A DNA stretch of 64,000 bases, from contig NZ_FNPW01000004.1 in the NCBI RefSeq assembly GCF_900107395.1, positions 124,001 through 188,000 on the forward strand, given 5' to 3'. Numbering within the stretch: the first letter of the stretch is position 1; the number at the start of each line of letters is the position of its first letter. The notes below the pieces were generated by a model that was given only the letters and a program-made list of their open reading frames with translations, did no database searches and was not told where the DNA came from. This stretch comes from Pseudomonas sp. NFIX28 (lineage in GTDB: Bacteria > Pseudomonadota > Gammaproteobacteria > Pseudomonadales > Pseudomonadaceae). Of the stretch, positions 45,022 to 57,538 are shown piece after piece. The translations under genes were made by a program, and so were the position numbers.

Positions 45022-45266
45022 TTAGACATCATGATGGCGAGCTCATATCGACCAGTAGCTAACAGAGCTAAAACTGAAAAAATTGCCAAATACAATGCAA
45101 ATACGCCAAATTCATCTAGCCTGTATAGACTTATCAATATCGGACCGATAGCAACGGGAATCGCCTGGGCAAGGGCCATTCCCGCCATCAATGTAATGAC
45201 ACTCCGTAAAAAGAACCTTTCGACATGTGTCTGGAAATCACCCGTGATCTTCCATAAATGACGCAA
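44982..45266 (-). pseudogene. wzx: Wzx O-unit flippase, N-terminal fragment only
   Basis: The frame gives HVERFFLRSVITLMAGMALAQAIPVAIGPILISLYRLDEFGVFALYLAIFSVLALLATGRYELAIMMSKSE, the first two to three membrane segments of a Wzx/RfbX polysaccharide flippase (normally 400-480 residues). It then leaves homology at about 45015 (TTPPWRISSR stop). Downstream sequence belongs to the acyltransferase remnant in another frame, so an internal deletion fused the two genes. The likely start is a TTG overlapping the end of wbpE by 29 bases. The gene cannot encode a flippase. No other flippase is encoded in the window. Confidence 0.85.
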
Positions 45267-46329
45267 CTATTTGCTCTTGATGCTCAACCGTTAAGTAGGG
45301 GTGCATCGGAAGACTGACCACTCGCTCGGCAACATTATCACCAATCGGCAAACTAACAGAATCATCGGCGACAGCAGGCTGGCGGTTGAGTGGAATAGGG
45401 TAGTGAACAGCCGTTGGAATACCCTTCCCTTTTAGCTTTTGCTGAAATTGATCACGATCTTCAACACAAAGAGTGTACTGAGCAAACACGCTCATGTTGT
45501 AAGACTCAACAAAGGGTATGACGCCAACACTAGAGCCCTGCAATAAGCGACTGTACGTTTCCGCCACCGTTTGGCGTCGTAGGATTTCGTCCTCAAAAAC
45601 ATCAAGCTTTGGCAACAAAATTGCCGCTTGCAACGTATCCAAACGGCTATTCACACCTACTCTGACGTGATGATAACGACGATCCTGACCATGTCGCGCT
45701 ATTTGCCGCATAACCTTGGCCAACTCTTCATCATTGGTGAACAGCGCACCGCCATCGCCATAGCACCCCAGCGGCTTACTCGGGAAAAAACTTGTGCAGG
45801 AAATAGTTGTCACGTTACATGAACGACGCCCTTTGTAGGTCGCACCAAAACTCTGCGCAGCGTCTTCAATAACAGGAATACCATGACGAGCAGCTATGGT
45901 ATTAATTGCGTCGTAGTCCGCACACTGCCCATACAGCGACACTGGAATGATTGCTTTGGTCTTCGGTGTAATTGCCGCCTCAAGCAAACAAGGATCCAAA
46001 TTGTATGTACGAGAATCGATATCTACATAGACCGGTTTTGCACCTAACAATGCAACTGTTTCTGCCGTTGCAATATAGGTAAATCCCGGCGTGATGACCT
46101 CATCACCCGGCCCAATGCCCAGCGCCATCTGAGCAATCTGCAATGCGTCAGTTCCGTTCGCGCAGGTAATACAATATTTTGCACCGACGAAGGCTGCCAG
46201 CCGCTCTTCCAGTTCAGTTACTTCTGGACCAAGAATGTATTGGCCATGGGCCAGCACCCGCTGGATAGCCGCGTCGATTTTGTCTTTGATCCGAATTTGC
46301 TGGGTTTTGAGGTCAATAAACTCAATCAC
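45238..46329 (-). CDS. wbpE: WbpE, UDP-3-oxo-GlcNAcA aminotransferase
   Basis: A 363-residue PLP-dependent DegT-family enzyme, very similar to P. aeruginosa WbpE by eye: [95 protein letters not shown], and the PLP lysine in [17 protein letters not shown]. It transaminates the 3-oxo product of WbpB to UDP-GlcNAc3NA. It overlaps the wbpD stop by eight bases. Confidence 0.95.
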   Translation of the reverse strand: MIEFIDLKTQQIRIKDKIDAAIQRVLAHGQYILGPEVTELEERLAAFVGAKYCITCANGTDALQIAQMALGIGPGDEVITPGFTYIATAETVALLGAKPVYVDIDSRTYNLDPCLLEAAITPKTKAIIPVSLYGQCADYDAINTIAARHGIPVIEDAAQSFGATYKGRRSCNVTTISCTSFFPSKPLGCYGDGGALFTNDEELAKVMRQIARHGQDRRYHHVRVGVNSRLDTLQAAILLPKLDVFEDEILRRQTVAETYSRLLQGSSVGVIPFVESYNMSVFAQYTLCVEDRDQFQQKLKGKGIPTAVHYPIPLNRQPAVADDSVSLPIGDNVAERVVSLPMHPYLTVEHQEQIVASFMEDHG

Positions 46330-46912
46330 AATCGATGTCCATTTTTGTTATACGGTTACCGGTGAGCACATAACGCGCACCTGTATGGATACATACTGCC
46401 TGAGCCTCCCCCTGCAGAGGGAGTTCAAGCTGCTCGCCGAACTCGCTCATCCAACCAATCTGACGAGCAGGCACTCCCACCATCAAGGCATAGTCCGGGA
46501 CAGACTTGTTAACCACCGCACCTGCACCTATAAAAGAAAAGGCACCTATAGTCACACCGCAGACGATAGTGCAGTTAGCCCCCAAGGTTGCCCCTGTCTT
46601 TACTAGAGTATCGCGATATTCGTTCTTACGCTCGACTAAAGAGCGGGGATTATAAACATTGGTGAAAACCATGCTAGGGCCACAAAAAACGCCGTCTTCC
46701 AACGTTACATTGTCGTACACAGAAACATTATTCTGAATTTTGCAGTTATCACCGATAACAACCTTATTACCCACAAAGGTATTTTGTCCTAATGACACAC
46801 TTTTACCAATCCTGGCGCCAGCACACACATGGACAAAGTGCCAAATCCTGGTTGCCTCCCCAATCTGCGCTCCGGGATCGACAATTGCAGAAGGATGTTG
46901 ATAGTACGACAT
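46322..46912 (-). CDS. wbpD: WbpD, UDP-GlcNAc3NA N-acetyltransferase
   Basis: A 196-residue hexapeptide-repeat acetyltransferase: [115 protein letters not shown]. This is the WbpD pattern. It acetylates the 3-amino group to give UDP-GlcNAc3NAcA. I start at [11 protein letters not shown]; the longer frame upstream is unrelated sequence. It is separated from wbpB by a long AT-rich gap. Confidence 0.94.
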   Translation of the reverse strand: MSYYQHPSAIVDPGAQIGEATRIWHFVHVCAGARIGKSVSLGQNTFVGNKVVIGDNCKIQNNVSVYDNVTLEDGVFCGPSMVFTNVYNPRSLVERKNEYRDTLVKTGATLGANCTIVCGVTIGAFSFIGAGAVVNKSVPDYALMVGVPARQIGWMSEFGEQLELPLQGEAQAVCIHTGARYVLTGNRITKMDIDCD

Positions 46913-47333
46913 GTTAGCCCCTGAATACTCAATGGGTTGACCGTGAGTTGATGAGCATGGAAGCAGCAAGGCTACTGCGGAGGACACACGCTCAACTGTC
47001 TAGAACGCTGGACATCTTTACAGTTCAGCTCCATCATCACAAAGAGAGCATGAGTACAGAAACATCATTTCTAAAAACTCAATAAAGCTCCCCATTGACG
47101 ACTACTGAGAAAGCCTGCTACTGCCAAATACTTCCACAACTACAGCCCCTACAACCATCAAAAAAACCGAAAGATAAACCTAGAAAAACAACCCTAAAAA
47201 CATCAACCAGCGCTAGTAAGATCAGAAAAAATATTTTTACATTTTTTCTCAACACAAAAACAACAATTCCAAGCAACTATTATCGAAAACACTGCGGGGC
47301 ACTAAAAAAGCCACCCCCGCTTGATTGAATTGT
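46913..47333. other. AT-rich non-coding gap between wbpD and wbpB
   Basis: About 420 bases with no supported gene, where P. aeruginosa O5 carries the acyltransferase gene wbpC. The sequence is strongly AT-rich with A-runs, and short open frames have no family likeness. A possible stem GCGGGG/CCCCGC with a 15-base loop lies around 47294-47320; its T-rich loop and lack of a tail make it a doubtful terminator. It probably contains a secondary promoter for wbpDE and downstream genes, or is what remains after loss of a gene. Confidence 0.5.
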
Positions 47334-49678
<2,345 letters not shown>

Positions 49679-50353
49679 CAGTAATACTCCGACTCAAGAA
49701 AGGTAAAAACTTGTTTAAATGATAAATTCCGGACCGCTCCAAGTAACCCAGGTAACTGATTCCCACCCGCTCCTAGCTACACGAACACAAGTCAAGCCAG
49801 CGCCCCTCCCAAAAACCTGAGAGTCTCGCTCGGACCAAGGCACCTTTACGACCAGCGGTAGACTCACTCATCATCACCGGCCACCTCATTTCCGGCAAGC
49901 AGACCAACAAAGGCTATCGAATGACTTACCTGATGCGCCCACAGACCTCTACCACCTCGCTACAGCAGAACGCGTATGCGAAAATTATAACCAGAAATCA
50001 GGTTATTCCTGAATGCCAAACGAGAATTAATCGAGGATTCCCGCCAGTCTCGTGCTGCAAATACGCAAATGTAACGGCTAAACGTAAGCCTATACAGACT
50101 CGAGGCCGGTCTAATTCGCAAAAAATGAGTTGAGACGTCCAAAATTACGCTGCGCGCCGCATTTTCCAATGCCGCACGCAAGGGAATGTGAATCGACCAA
50201 ATCATTTGTACTCTCTATGCTATTGCATCCTTAGCTTGAATCATAACGTTTTATGCTATGTCATCAGATGCGACTTAGTGGCACCTCAGCCATCAGCAAA
50301 CCACCTTGAATTTTCAAAACCGCCACCGCTCCTTACCCCCTTCCCCGCTCAGG
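49679..50353. promoter_or_regulatory. Long intergenic leader between wzz and wbpA
   Basis: About 675 bases without a supported gene, AT-rich in its right part. It must carry the main promoter of the O-antigen operon. A JUMPstart/ops element (GGCGGTAG) is not visible on the operon strand. Two overlapping short open frames (49921-50133 + and 49960-50205 -) have no recognisable product. I see no insertion-sequence termini. Confidence 0.5.
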
Positions 50354-51385
50354 TCATGCCCTGCGAAATGAAATCCGCAGCAGCGCAATACTAAAACCAG
50401 CAATGACACCCAAAAGAAGACCTATCAATACGATCATCTCTTTTTGAGGCTTAACAGGCCTATCGGATGGCTTTATGACACCATCCATACGATACACCTC
50501 AACATCGCGAGGGCTGAACTCTGTTAGCGACATGTAAAAATGGTAACGGGCTTCGTGCTCTCTCAAGGAGTCTGTAAATGGATCTTGAGATGCTCGCTTC
50601 TCAAGATTAGCAATCTCAGCCCTTAGCGCCCTAGCCCCTCGCATATAGAGCTCCTGCCCCACTCCTTCTTTTTGCATTTCAATCAGAATTCCGCCCGTTA
50701 CAGCAGGTGAGACCTCCAACCCGATCTTATCTGCAACAGTAAGAGCTTCACGCAACCGAGCAATGGAGTCTTCTCGCTTTTTTTCGGAACTTTCACGTAG
50801 TACTGAAATTTGCTGCCCAACATCTCGAGCACGCACTTCAGCCTCTCGATTAATATTTTTTAATATTTCCATTTTGGCAGATTTGGCCGCTCCGACCACA
50901 TACTCCCTCAACCAAAGCGCGATCTTGTCCGGATCAGCACCTTGAATGGCGACCTGATAACGATCAGCCCCTCGAGAAGACACTGTCAATGCTTTTACAA
51001 GGTCGGCATACAACGCCTCCTCTGAGCGCTTCTGCTCTCCACCGCCCAACCCCGGCAAATATACCTCATTAAAAAAAGCTCGCAACCGAGACTCAGATTG
51101 CAACTCAACAAGAAATACAGAGTAAATATCTTTCACCGTAAAAGCAGATAATCCCGTCTCACTAATTCGGCCATAATTAAAGTTCGCAATTTCATTTTGA
51201 GTTGGCGGAATCACATAGACCTTTGACTCATATACCGGCGCCACCAGCAAGGCATAACATAAAGCGATCAAAGTTGCGACAGCCGCAATACTAAAAATCA
51301 ACCACCTCTGCAGCCACAAACCATCAAACAGCGCCCGCAGATCCACCTCATCACTACCCACAGGCGAACTCGAATTACTCAACAT
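50354..51385 (-). CDS. wzz: Wzz O-antigen chain-length regulator
   Basis: A 343-residue polysaccharide co-polymerase. N-terminal TM about residues 30-50 (WLIFSIAAVATLIALCYALLVAPVY), a periplasmic helical domain with long coiled coil (about 160-280), then the proline-rich TM2 region DRPVKPQKEMIVLIGLLLGVIAGFSIALL. It sets the modal chain length of the Wzy product. Start with MLSNSSSPVGSDEVDLRALFDGLW. It is adjacent to the lapA-like and ihfB genes, as in Pseudomonas O-antigen loci. Confidence 0.93.
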   Translation of the reverse strand: MLSNSSSPVGSDEVDLRALFDGLWLQRWLIFSIAAVATLIALCYALLVAPVYESKVYVIPPTQNEIANFNYGRISETGLSAFTVKDIYSVFLVELQSESRLRAFFNEVYLPGLGGGEQKRSEEALYADLVKALTVSSRGADRYQVAIQGADPDKIALWLREYVVGAAKSAKMEILKNINREAEVRARDVGQQISVLRESSEKKREDSIARLREALTVADKIGLEVSPAVTGGILIEMQKEGVGQELYMRGARALRAEIANLEKRASQDPFTDSLREHEARYHFYMSLTEFSPRDVEVYRMDGVIKPSDRPVKPQKEMIVLIGLLLGVIAGFSIALLRISFRRA

Positions 51386-51587
51386 AACGATTGGTTCCGT
51401 TCAAATTATAGGCTTTTTCATCTTTTCATTAGCTACAACAACCACAGCAAAAACGTAAAGAACATCAGTTACTGCCTACCCCTGTGAAACAATTTCAACT
51501 TAATATCATACAAATGTAATTCACCACTTAAGATCCATATAAAATAAGAATCCGACACACGAAACTTACATTAACACTTAACACAAC

Positions 51588-51833
51588 TCATCCAGCGACA
51601 GACTTTCGCCCGAGCAGAACACCGCATAGCGGTCCAACAATCATTCCGACAAGCAAGGAGACGGTAACGAACACAGAAGCGGGCAACGGAGGTGTCGACC
51701 ATACAGCGAATGACAGAGTAACTTCTTGCTGGTTTTCAAGAATAAAAAGTAAATACGTCAATGCAACCAATAGCGCCACTACAACTAAGACCACACGCTT
51801 AAAGCCCCCCCTCCTCTTGATTAAGAGTTTCAT
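51588..51833 (-). CDS. LapA-domain (DUF1049) membrane protein
   Basis: An 81-residue protein with two membrane helices (about residues 13-32 and 48-72) and the LapA/DUF1049 pattern [28 protein letters not shown]...[21 protein letters not shown]. Proteins of this family (YciS in E. coli) help control lipopolysaccharide assembly (LpxC turnover). It overlaps ihfB by four bases (ATGA), so it is co-translated. This is unrelated to the large Pseudomonas adhesin also called LapA. Confidence 0.85.
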   Translation of the reverse strand: MKLLIKRRGGFKRVVLVVVALLVALTYLLFILENQQEVTLSFAVWSTPPLPASVFVTVSLLVGMIVGPLCGVLLGRKSVAG

Positions 51834-52132
51834 ACCCTTTCTCCATCCCCCTCATCCTCATTAACCCGATCTCTTAGCTCTTTGCCAGGCTTGAAGTGAG
51901 GTACAAATTTACCATCGAGACTGACAGATTGACCGGTCTTCGGATTGCGACCTACCCGCGGCGCACGATAGTGCAGGGAAAAGCTACCAAACCCTCGAAT
52001 CTCAATGCGATCTCCGGTTGCCAGGCACTGGGACATTTGCTCAAGCATAGTCTTGATGGCCAGCTCCACATCCTTGGATGAGAGCAGCCCTTGATGGGTG
52101 ACAATTCGTTCGATCAACTCCGACTTCGTCAT
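51830..52132 (-). CDS. ihfB: IHF beta subunit
   Basis: A 100-residue HU/IHF-family DNA-bending protein: [88 protein letters not shown]. The Pro of the intercalating RNPKTG loop is present. It pairs with IhfA to bend DNA at specific sites. It marks the housekeeping boundary of the O-antigen locus. Confidence 0.97.
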   Translation of the reverse strand: MTKSELIERIVTHQGLLSSKDVELAIKTMLEQMSQCLATGDRIEIRGFGSFSLHYRAPRVGRNPKTGQSVSLDGKFVPHFKPGKELRDRVNEDEGDGERV

Positions 52133-52316
52133 ATTTTTCCCTTCTTTTTCAAGCAGCTAGGTAAGCGCTTCAAAGGTTTTAGCACGGCCGGGGGATTTTG
52201 AACAGCCCAAGCATTGACTTATCTCCCACCTTGCGAAAACGCCATAAACGAAGGCATTCGACAACACCTAAAACGAAAAACCCTGCAGCAATTTGATCTT
52301 CCACCACGCCATTCTA

Positions 52317-52598
52317 CTAGTGGCATATGACAAGCATGGTCCGTGTAAGGTACCCCGCAGGATTCCAGCCAAAGGGATAGTCACCCTCTTCGTCCTTGGC
52401 ATCACTGGACCTGGTGATGACCTTGTAGCCATTCCCCTTGCATTCGCGTTCAGCACGCTTGTAGCACCTGCCCCATCCAGCGCCAAGACCGGAGCAATCA
52501 ATCTCAATACCGCTAACTCCACGGACTGCATGGACCTTAGCATTGGCCGCACAGCCGACCAGGATTAGAACTGCAAAAACCACAATGAGATTTTTCAT
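52317..52598 (-). CDS. Small putative lipoprotein between rpsA and ihfB
   Basis: A 93-residue protein with a lipobox (LIVVFAVLILVGCAAN), followed by a Cys-containing domain: VSGIEIDCSGLGAGWGRCYKRAERECKGNGYKVI. The four cysteines could form disulphides. The repeated pattern C-x-G-L-G-x-G-W-x-x-C-x-x-x-A-x-x-x-C resembles small outer-membrane lipoproteins seen in several Gram-negative bacteria, but I do not recognise the family. In P. aeruginosa rpsA and ihfB are adjacent, so this gene is a lineage-specific insertion. Confidence 0.75.
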   Translation of the reverse strand: MKNLIVVFAVLILVGCAANAKVHAVRGVSGIEIDCSGLGAGWGRCYKRAERECKGNGYKVITRSSDAKDEEGDYPFGWNPAGYLTRTMLVICH

Positions 52599-52754
52599 CT
52601 ACTTCCTTATATCGGGCCATCGCCCATCATCATTCAGCTTAAACAAGCCTAGCCCTGATTAGGTTATTGATCCGCCTAGGAAAATAGACACCCGAATGAC
52701 TCTATTGGTTTCCCCCGCTTGATAGGTACAAGCCAAAACCTAAATCGCAAGCAC

Positions 52755-52783
52755 AAAAAAGGGCGACCGAAGTCGCCCTTTTT
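52755..52783 (-). terminator. Rho-independent terminator of rpsA
   Basis: Stem AAAAAGGGCGAC / GTCGCCCTTTTT with a 4-base loop, 17 bases beyond the rpsA stop, with a T-run on the minus strand. Confidence 0.9.
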
Positions 52784-52800
52784 CTATGGTCTGACAGAAC

Positions 52801-54495
52801 TTAGTTCTGCTTTTCCATCTGTGCACGCAGCAGGTCGCCCAGAGTGGTAGGACCAGCAGCGATATCCGAAGCAGCTGGCTTGTCGCGCAGGCTCTGGATA
52901 GCTTCTTTCTCGTCTTCAACGTCTTTCGACTTGATCGAGAGCTGGATTACACGGCTCTTACGGTCAACGCTGATGATCTTGGCTTCTACTTCTTCGCCTT
53001 CTTTCAGAACGTTACGAGCATCTTCGATGCGGTCACGGCTGATTTCGGAGGCTTTCAGAGTCGCTTCGATATCGTTGGCCAGGGTGATGATGGCGCCTTT
53101 GGCGTCAACTTCTTTTACAACACCCTTAACGATTGCACCCTTGTCGTTCTCTTGAACGTACTCGGAGAACGGATCGCTTTCCAGTTGCTTGATACCCAGG
53201 GAGATGCGCTCGCGCTCCGGGTCAACCGACAGGATAACGGTGTCCAGCTCGTCGCCCTTCTTGAAGCGGCGCACGGCTTCTTCGCCCACTTCGTTCCAGG
53301 AGATGTCGGACAGGTGAACCAAACCGTCGATGCCACCGTCCAGACCAATGAAGATACCGAAATCGGTGATCGACTTGATGGTGCCGGAGATTTTATCGCC
53401 CTTGTTGAACTGGCCAGAGAAATCTTCCCATGGGTTAGATTTGCACTGCTTGATGCCCAGGGAGATACGACGACGCTCTTCGTCGATGTCCAGAACCATA
53501 ACTTCCACTTCGTCGCCGACTTGTACGACTTTCGAAGGATGGATGTTCTTGTTGGTCCAGTCCATTTCCGAAACGTGCACCAGACCTTCAACGCCTTCTT
53601 CCAGCTCAGCGAAGCAGCCGTAGTCGGTCAGATTGGTTACACGAGCGGTAACGCGAGTGCTTTCTGGGTAACGAGCTTTGATAGCAACCCACGGATCTTC
53701 GCCCAGTTGCTTCAGGCCCAGGGAAACACGATTGCGCTCGCGATCGTACTTCAGAACCTTGACATCGATCTCGTCGCCAACGTTGACGATTTCGGAAGGA
53801 TGCTTGATACGCTTCCAAGCCATGTCGGTGATGTGCAGCAGGCCATCGACGCCACCCAGATCGACGAATGCGCCGTAATCGGTGAGGTTTTTGACGATAC
53901 CTTTGACTTGCTGACCTTCCTGCAGGGATTCCAGCAGAGCTTCACGCTCAGCGGAGTTCTCGGCTTCGAGGACGCTACGGCGGGAAACGACAACGTTGTT
54001 GCGCTTCTGGTCGAGTTTGATGACTTTAAACTCGAGCTCTTTGCCTTCCAGGTGCGTGGTGTCGCGCACTGGACGGACGTCAACCAGAGAACCTGGCAGG
54101 AACGCACGGATGCCGTTAACGTCGACAGTGAAGCCGCCTTTAACCTTACCGTTGATAACGCCCTTGACCACTTCTTCGGCTGCGAAGGCTGCTTCCAGAA
54201 CGATCCAGCATTCAGCGCGCTTGGCTTTTTCACGGGACAGCTTGGTTTCACCAAAGCCGTCTTCAACCGAATCCAGAGCAACGTGAACTTCATCACCAAC
54301 ATTGATGGACAGTTCGCCAGCATCGTTGTAGAACTGCTCAAGCGGGATCAGCGCTTCAGACTTCAGACCAGCGTGAACGGTTACCCAACGCGCTTGGTAG
54401 TCGATGTCGACGATAACACCGGTGATGATGGAGCCTGCCTGAAGGTTCAGGGTTTTTAGGCTTTCTTCAAAGAGTTCCGCAAAGCTTTCGCTCAT
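52801..54495 (-). CDS. rpsA: 30S ribosomal protein S1
   Basis: A 564-residue protein with six S1 OB-fold repeats (e.g. [95 protein letters not shown] and [30 protein letters not shown]). S1 binds mRNA leaders and helps start translation. Start [14 protein letters not shown]. It lies downstream of cmk with a 121-base spacer, the usual arrangement. The spacer may hold an rpsA promoter. Confidence 0.98.
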   Translation of the reverse strand: MSESFAELFEESLKTLNLQAGSIITGVIVDIDYQARWVTVHAGLKSEALIPLEQFYNDAGELSINVGDEVHVALDSVEDGFGETKLSREKAKRAECWIVLEAAFAAEEVVKGVINGKVKGGFTVDVNGIRAFLPGSLVDVRPVRDTTHLEGKELEFKVIKLDQKRNNVVVSRRSVLEAENSAEREALLESLQEGQQVKGIVKNLTDYGAFVDLGGVDGLLHITDMAWKRIKHPSEIVNVGDEIDVKVLKYDRERNRVSLGLKQLGEDPWVAIKARYPESTRVTARVTNLTDYGCFAELEEGVEGLVHVSEMDWTNKNIHPSKVVQVGDEVEVMVLDIDEERRRISLGIKQCKSNPWEDFSGQFNKGDKISGTIKSITDFGIFIGLDGGIDGLVHLSDISWNEVGEEAVRRFKKGDELDTVILSVDPERERISLGIKQLESDPFSEYVQENDKGAIVKGVVKEVDAKGAIITLANDIEATLKASEISRDRIEDARNVLKEGEEVEAKIISVDRKSRVIQLSIKSKDVEDEKEAIQSLRDKPAASDIAAGPTTLGDLLRAQMEKQN

Positions 54496-54616
54496 TTTAA
54501 TTCCTGTTGATAAGGGCGAAGAATACGCCCATCTGCCACATCCCAGACAATGTGGGTTACGTTCATATAAAAGAAGGACCGCAGGACTATGACTGGTCCC
54601 CTGCGCTCCTCCTTGG

Positions 54617-55306
54617 TCACCCGGCGATATCGCGAATGGCGATTTCGCTCAAGATGCGTTCCAACACCTGCTCGATGGACAACTCCGTGGAATCCAGCTG
54701 TATAGCGTCAACCGCCGGTTTGAGCGGGGCGACTGCTCGCTGGGTGTCACGCTCATCGCGCGCACGAATCTCATCTAGCAGACTCGACAGACTAACACCA
54801 TCGACTTTTCCCTTCAACTGCAAGTAGCGGCGACGCGCACGCTCCTCGGCACTTGCGGTGAGGAATATCTTCAGCGGCGCATCGGGAAATACCACTGTTC
54901 CCATATCGCGCCCATCGGCCACCAGCCCTGGCGGCTCCTGAAAAGCTCGTTGACGCTGCAACAGCGCATCGCGCACCGCTGGCAGCGCCGCGACCTGGGA
55001 GGCCCAGGCACCGACCTGCTCGTTGCGCAAGTCGTCGGTGACGTCATCGCCCTCCAGAATGATGCGTTGTGGATGACCTTCGGTCGCTCCGACGAACTGC
55101 ACATCCAGATGAGCCGCCAATAGCTTCAGCGACTCCTCGTTGGTCAGGTCGACCCCATGATTGCGCGCAGCAAATGCCAACAGTCGATACAAGGCGCCGG
55201 AATCCAGCAGACACCACCCCAGGCGCTTGGCCAGAATCCCGGCGATAGTGCCTTTGCCCGAGCCACTTGGCCCGTCGATGGTGATGACTGGCGCCTTGAT
55301 GTTCAC
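54617..55306 (-). CDS. cmk: Cytidylate kinase
   Basis: A 229-residue NMP kinase: the P-loop [12 protein letters not shown] is at about residues 11-22. Also [35 protein letters not shown] and RRYLQL. It phosphorylates CMP/dCMP. The start is the GTG at 55304-55306 ([12 protein letters not shown]). It overlaps the tyrA-aroA stop (GTGA), which indicates translational coupling; the upstream reading is out of family. Confidence 0.96.
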   Translation of the reverse strand: MNIKAPVITIDGPSGSGKGTIAGILAKRLGWCLLDSGALYRLLAFAARNHGVDLTNEESLKLLAAHLDVQFVGATEGHPQRIILEGDDVTDDLRNEQVGAWASQVAALPAVRDALLQRQRAFQEPPGLVADGRDMGTVVFPDAPLKIFLTASAEERARRRYLQLKGKVDGVSLSSLLDEIRARDERDTQRAVAPLKPAVDAIQLDSTELSIEQVLERILSEIAIRDIAG

Positions 55307-57510
55307 GACTGAGCCTCTTGCGCAACACGAATACCGACCTGCGCGCACAACGCGAGGAAGTTCGGGAAAGACGTGGCCACGTTGGCGCAATCATGGATGC
55401 GGATGGGCGCATTGGCGCGCAACGACGCCACGCTGAAAGCCATGGCGATACGGTGGTCGCCGTGCCCATGCACTTCGCCGCCGCCGATCTGGCTGCCATC
55501 GATAATAATACCATCCGGAGTCGGCTCGCACTTGACACCCAAGGCCAGCAAGCCGTCGGCCATCACCTGGATGCGGTCGGACTCCTTGACCCGAAGTTCT
55601 TCGGCGCCACGCAGCACGGTGCGCCCTTCGGCGCAGGCCGCGGCAACGAACAACACCGGGAATTCGTCGATCGCCAGCGGCACCAGCTCTTCCGGAATCT
55701 CGATACCTTTGAGCTTCGCCGCGCGAACACGCAGATCCGCCACCGGCTCGCCACCGACCTCACGCTGGTTCTCCAGGCTGATATCAGCCCCCATCAAACG
55801 CAGGATGTCGATTACCCCGGTACGGGTCGGGTTGATGCCAACGTGCTCGAGCACCAACTCGGAACCTTCGGCGATCGATGCAGCTACCAGGAAGAAGGCT
55901 GCCGAGGAAATATCCGCAGGCACCTCGATATGGGTTGCCTTCAGCTTGCCACCAGACTCGACCGAGGCCGTGGCACCTTCGACCGCTACCGGATAACCGA
56001 AGCCACGCAGCATGCGCTCGGTGTGATCACGGGTTGGCGCAGGCTCAGTCACGGTGGTCTTGCCTTCGGCGTACAGGCCAGCCAACAGCAGGCAGGACTT
56101 AACCTGGGCACTGGCCATTGGCATGGTGTAGGTCAGGCCCTTGAGCTTGCTGCCACCGCGGATGGTCATCGGCGGACGCCCTTCCGCGGCGGTCTCGATG
56201 ACTGCTCCCATCTCGCGCAGCGGGTTGGCCACGCGATTCATCGGGCGCTTGGACAGCGAAGCATCGCCCGTCAGCACGCTATCGAAGCTTTGCGCGGCCA
56301 ACAGGCCGGACAGCAGACGCATCGAAGTGCCGGAGTTGCCCAGATAGATCGGCCCTGGAGCCGGCTTCAGGCCATGCAGGCCAACACCGTGGATGGTCAC
56401 GCGACCATGGTGCGGCCCCTCGATCACCACGCCCATGTCACGGAAAGCCTGCAGCGTCGCCAGGGCGTCCTCGCCCTCGAGGAAGCCTTCGACTTCGGTA
56501 GTACCTTCAGCCAGGGAGCCGAGCATGATCGAACGGTGAGAAATCGACTTATCGCCTGGTACACGAATCCGCCCAGTCAGGCGGCCACCAGGATTTGCCA
56601 GGAAAATCAGGTTATTGGAGTTCATAGCGTCCACATAGGCCCGGCGGGCCAGGATTTTACTGAAATGCTCGCGAGCAACCCGGGCGCGAGTGAATACGCC
56701 CAACAACTGGTGCCCGTCCCCTGCATCGACCGCGTCGCGCAGAGCGTCGAGGTCGTTGCGAAATGTATCGAGTGTGCGCAGGACAGCTTCGCGATTGGCG
56801 AGGAAGATGTCGTGCCACATGACCGGGTCGCTACCGGCGATTCTCGTGAAATCGCGGAAACCGCCCGCAGCGTAACGGAAGATGTCCAGATTTTCACTGC
56901 GCTTGGCCAACGAATCGACCAGACCGAACGCCAGCAAGTGCGGCAGATGGCTGGTTGCCGCCAGCACTTCGTCATGACGCTCGACCTGCATGTGCTCGAC
57001 ATCGGCCCCCAGCTCTCGCCAGAGTTTATCAACCACCGCCAGCGCTGCCGGGTCAGTCTGTTCCAGCGGCGTCAGGATCACCTTGTGGCGGCGGAACAAC
57101 TGGCCATTGGAGGCTTCCACCCCGCTTTGCTCGGAACCGGCGATCGGATGCCCTGGGACGAAGCGCGGCGGCATGCCGCCAAAAGCCTCGGTCGCCGCTC
57201 GCACCACATTGCCCTTGGCGCTACCGACATCGGTCAGAATCGCCTGCCCCAGATCCATGCCAGCCAGAATTGCCAGCAGCTTTTCCATGGCCAGAATCGG
57301 TACCGCCAGCTGAATCACGTCAGCGCCCTGGCATGCCAGCACCAGGTCTTCTTCGCAGCGATCCACTACGCCCAGTTCGACGGCCAGCTTGCGCGATTGC
57401 GGATCGAGATCCACACCGACGACCTCGCGGCATACGCCGCTTTCACGCAGCCCCTTGGCAAAGGAACCACCGATCAGCCCCAGGCCGACCACCACCAGGC
57501 GACCGATCAT
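55303..57510 (-). CDS. aroA: Bifunctional prephenate/cyclohexadienyl dehydrogenase - EPSP synthase
   Basis: A natural TyrA-AroA fusion of about 735 residues. The TyrA half (1 to about 290) has the NAD motif [26 protein letters not shown] and [11 protein letters not shown]. The AroA half (from about residue 300) has [42 protein letters not shown], and [22 protein letters not shown]. It makes EPSP in the shikimate pathway and oxidises prephenate or arogenate to tyrosine precursors. This fusion is typical of pseudomonads. The start at MIGRLVVVG is by homology; in-frame GTG codons shortly upstream are alternatives. hisC ends 28 bases upstream. Confidence 0.95.
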   Translation of the reverse strand: MIGRLVVVGLGLIGGSFAKGLRESGVCREVVGVDLDPQSRKLAVELGVVDRCEEDLVLACQGADVIQLAVPILAMEKLLAILAGMDLGQAILTDVGSAKGNVVRAATEAFGGMPPRFVPGHPIAGSEQSGVEASNGQLFRRHKVILTPLEQTDPAALAVVDKLWRELGADVEHMQVERHDEVLAATSHLPHLLAFGLVDSLAKRSENLDIFRYAAGGFRDFTRIAGSDPVMWHDIFLANREAVLRTLDTFRNDLDALRDAVDAGDGHQLLGVFTRARVAREHFSKILARRAYVDAMNSNNLIFLANPGGRLTGRIRVPGDKSISHRSIMLGSLAEGTTEVEGFLEGEDALATLQAFRDMGVVIEGPHHGRVTIHGVGLHGLKPAPGPIYLGNSGTSMRLLSGLLAAQSFDSVLTGDASLSKRPMNRVANPLREMGAVIETAAEGRPPMTIRGGSKLKGLTYTMPMASAQVKSCLLLAGLYAEGKTTVTEPAPTRDHTERMLRGFGYPVAVEGATASVESGGKLKATHIEVPADISSAAFFLVAASIAEGSELVLEHVGINPTRTGVIDILRLMGADISLENQREVGGEPVADLRVRAAKLKGIEIPEELVPLAIDEFPVLFVAAACAEGRTVLRGAEELRVKESDRIQVMADGLLALGVKCEPTPDGIIIDGSQIGGGEVHGHGDHRIAMAFSVASLRANAPIRIHDCANVATSFPNFLALCAQVGIRVAQEAQS

Positions 57511-57538
57511 AGGCACCGCAGGTTGCACTGGAATGACA

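Noticed and set aside
47095..47328. 77-codon + strand frame in the wbpD-wbpB gap
   Set aside because: Low-complexity Lys/Thr-rich translation typical of AT-rich non-coding DNA; opposite to the operon; no ribosome-binding site.
49855..49862. AGCGGTAG resembling an ops/JUMPstart core
   Set aside because: It lies on the strand opposite to the O-antigen operon and lacks the first G and the surrounding JUMPstart sequence.
49921..50205. Overlapping small open frames in the wzz-wbpA gap
   Set aside because: No recognisable domain, signal peptide or convincing ribosome-binding site; they overlap each other on opposite strands.
53152..54459. Open frame opposite rpsA
   Set aside because: Antisense of the repeated S1 domains, giving pseudo-repeats without a family match.
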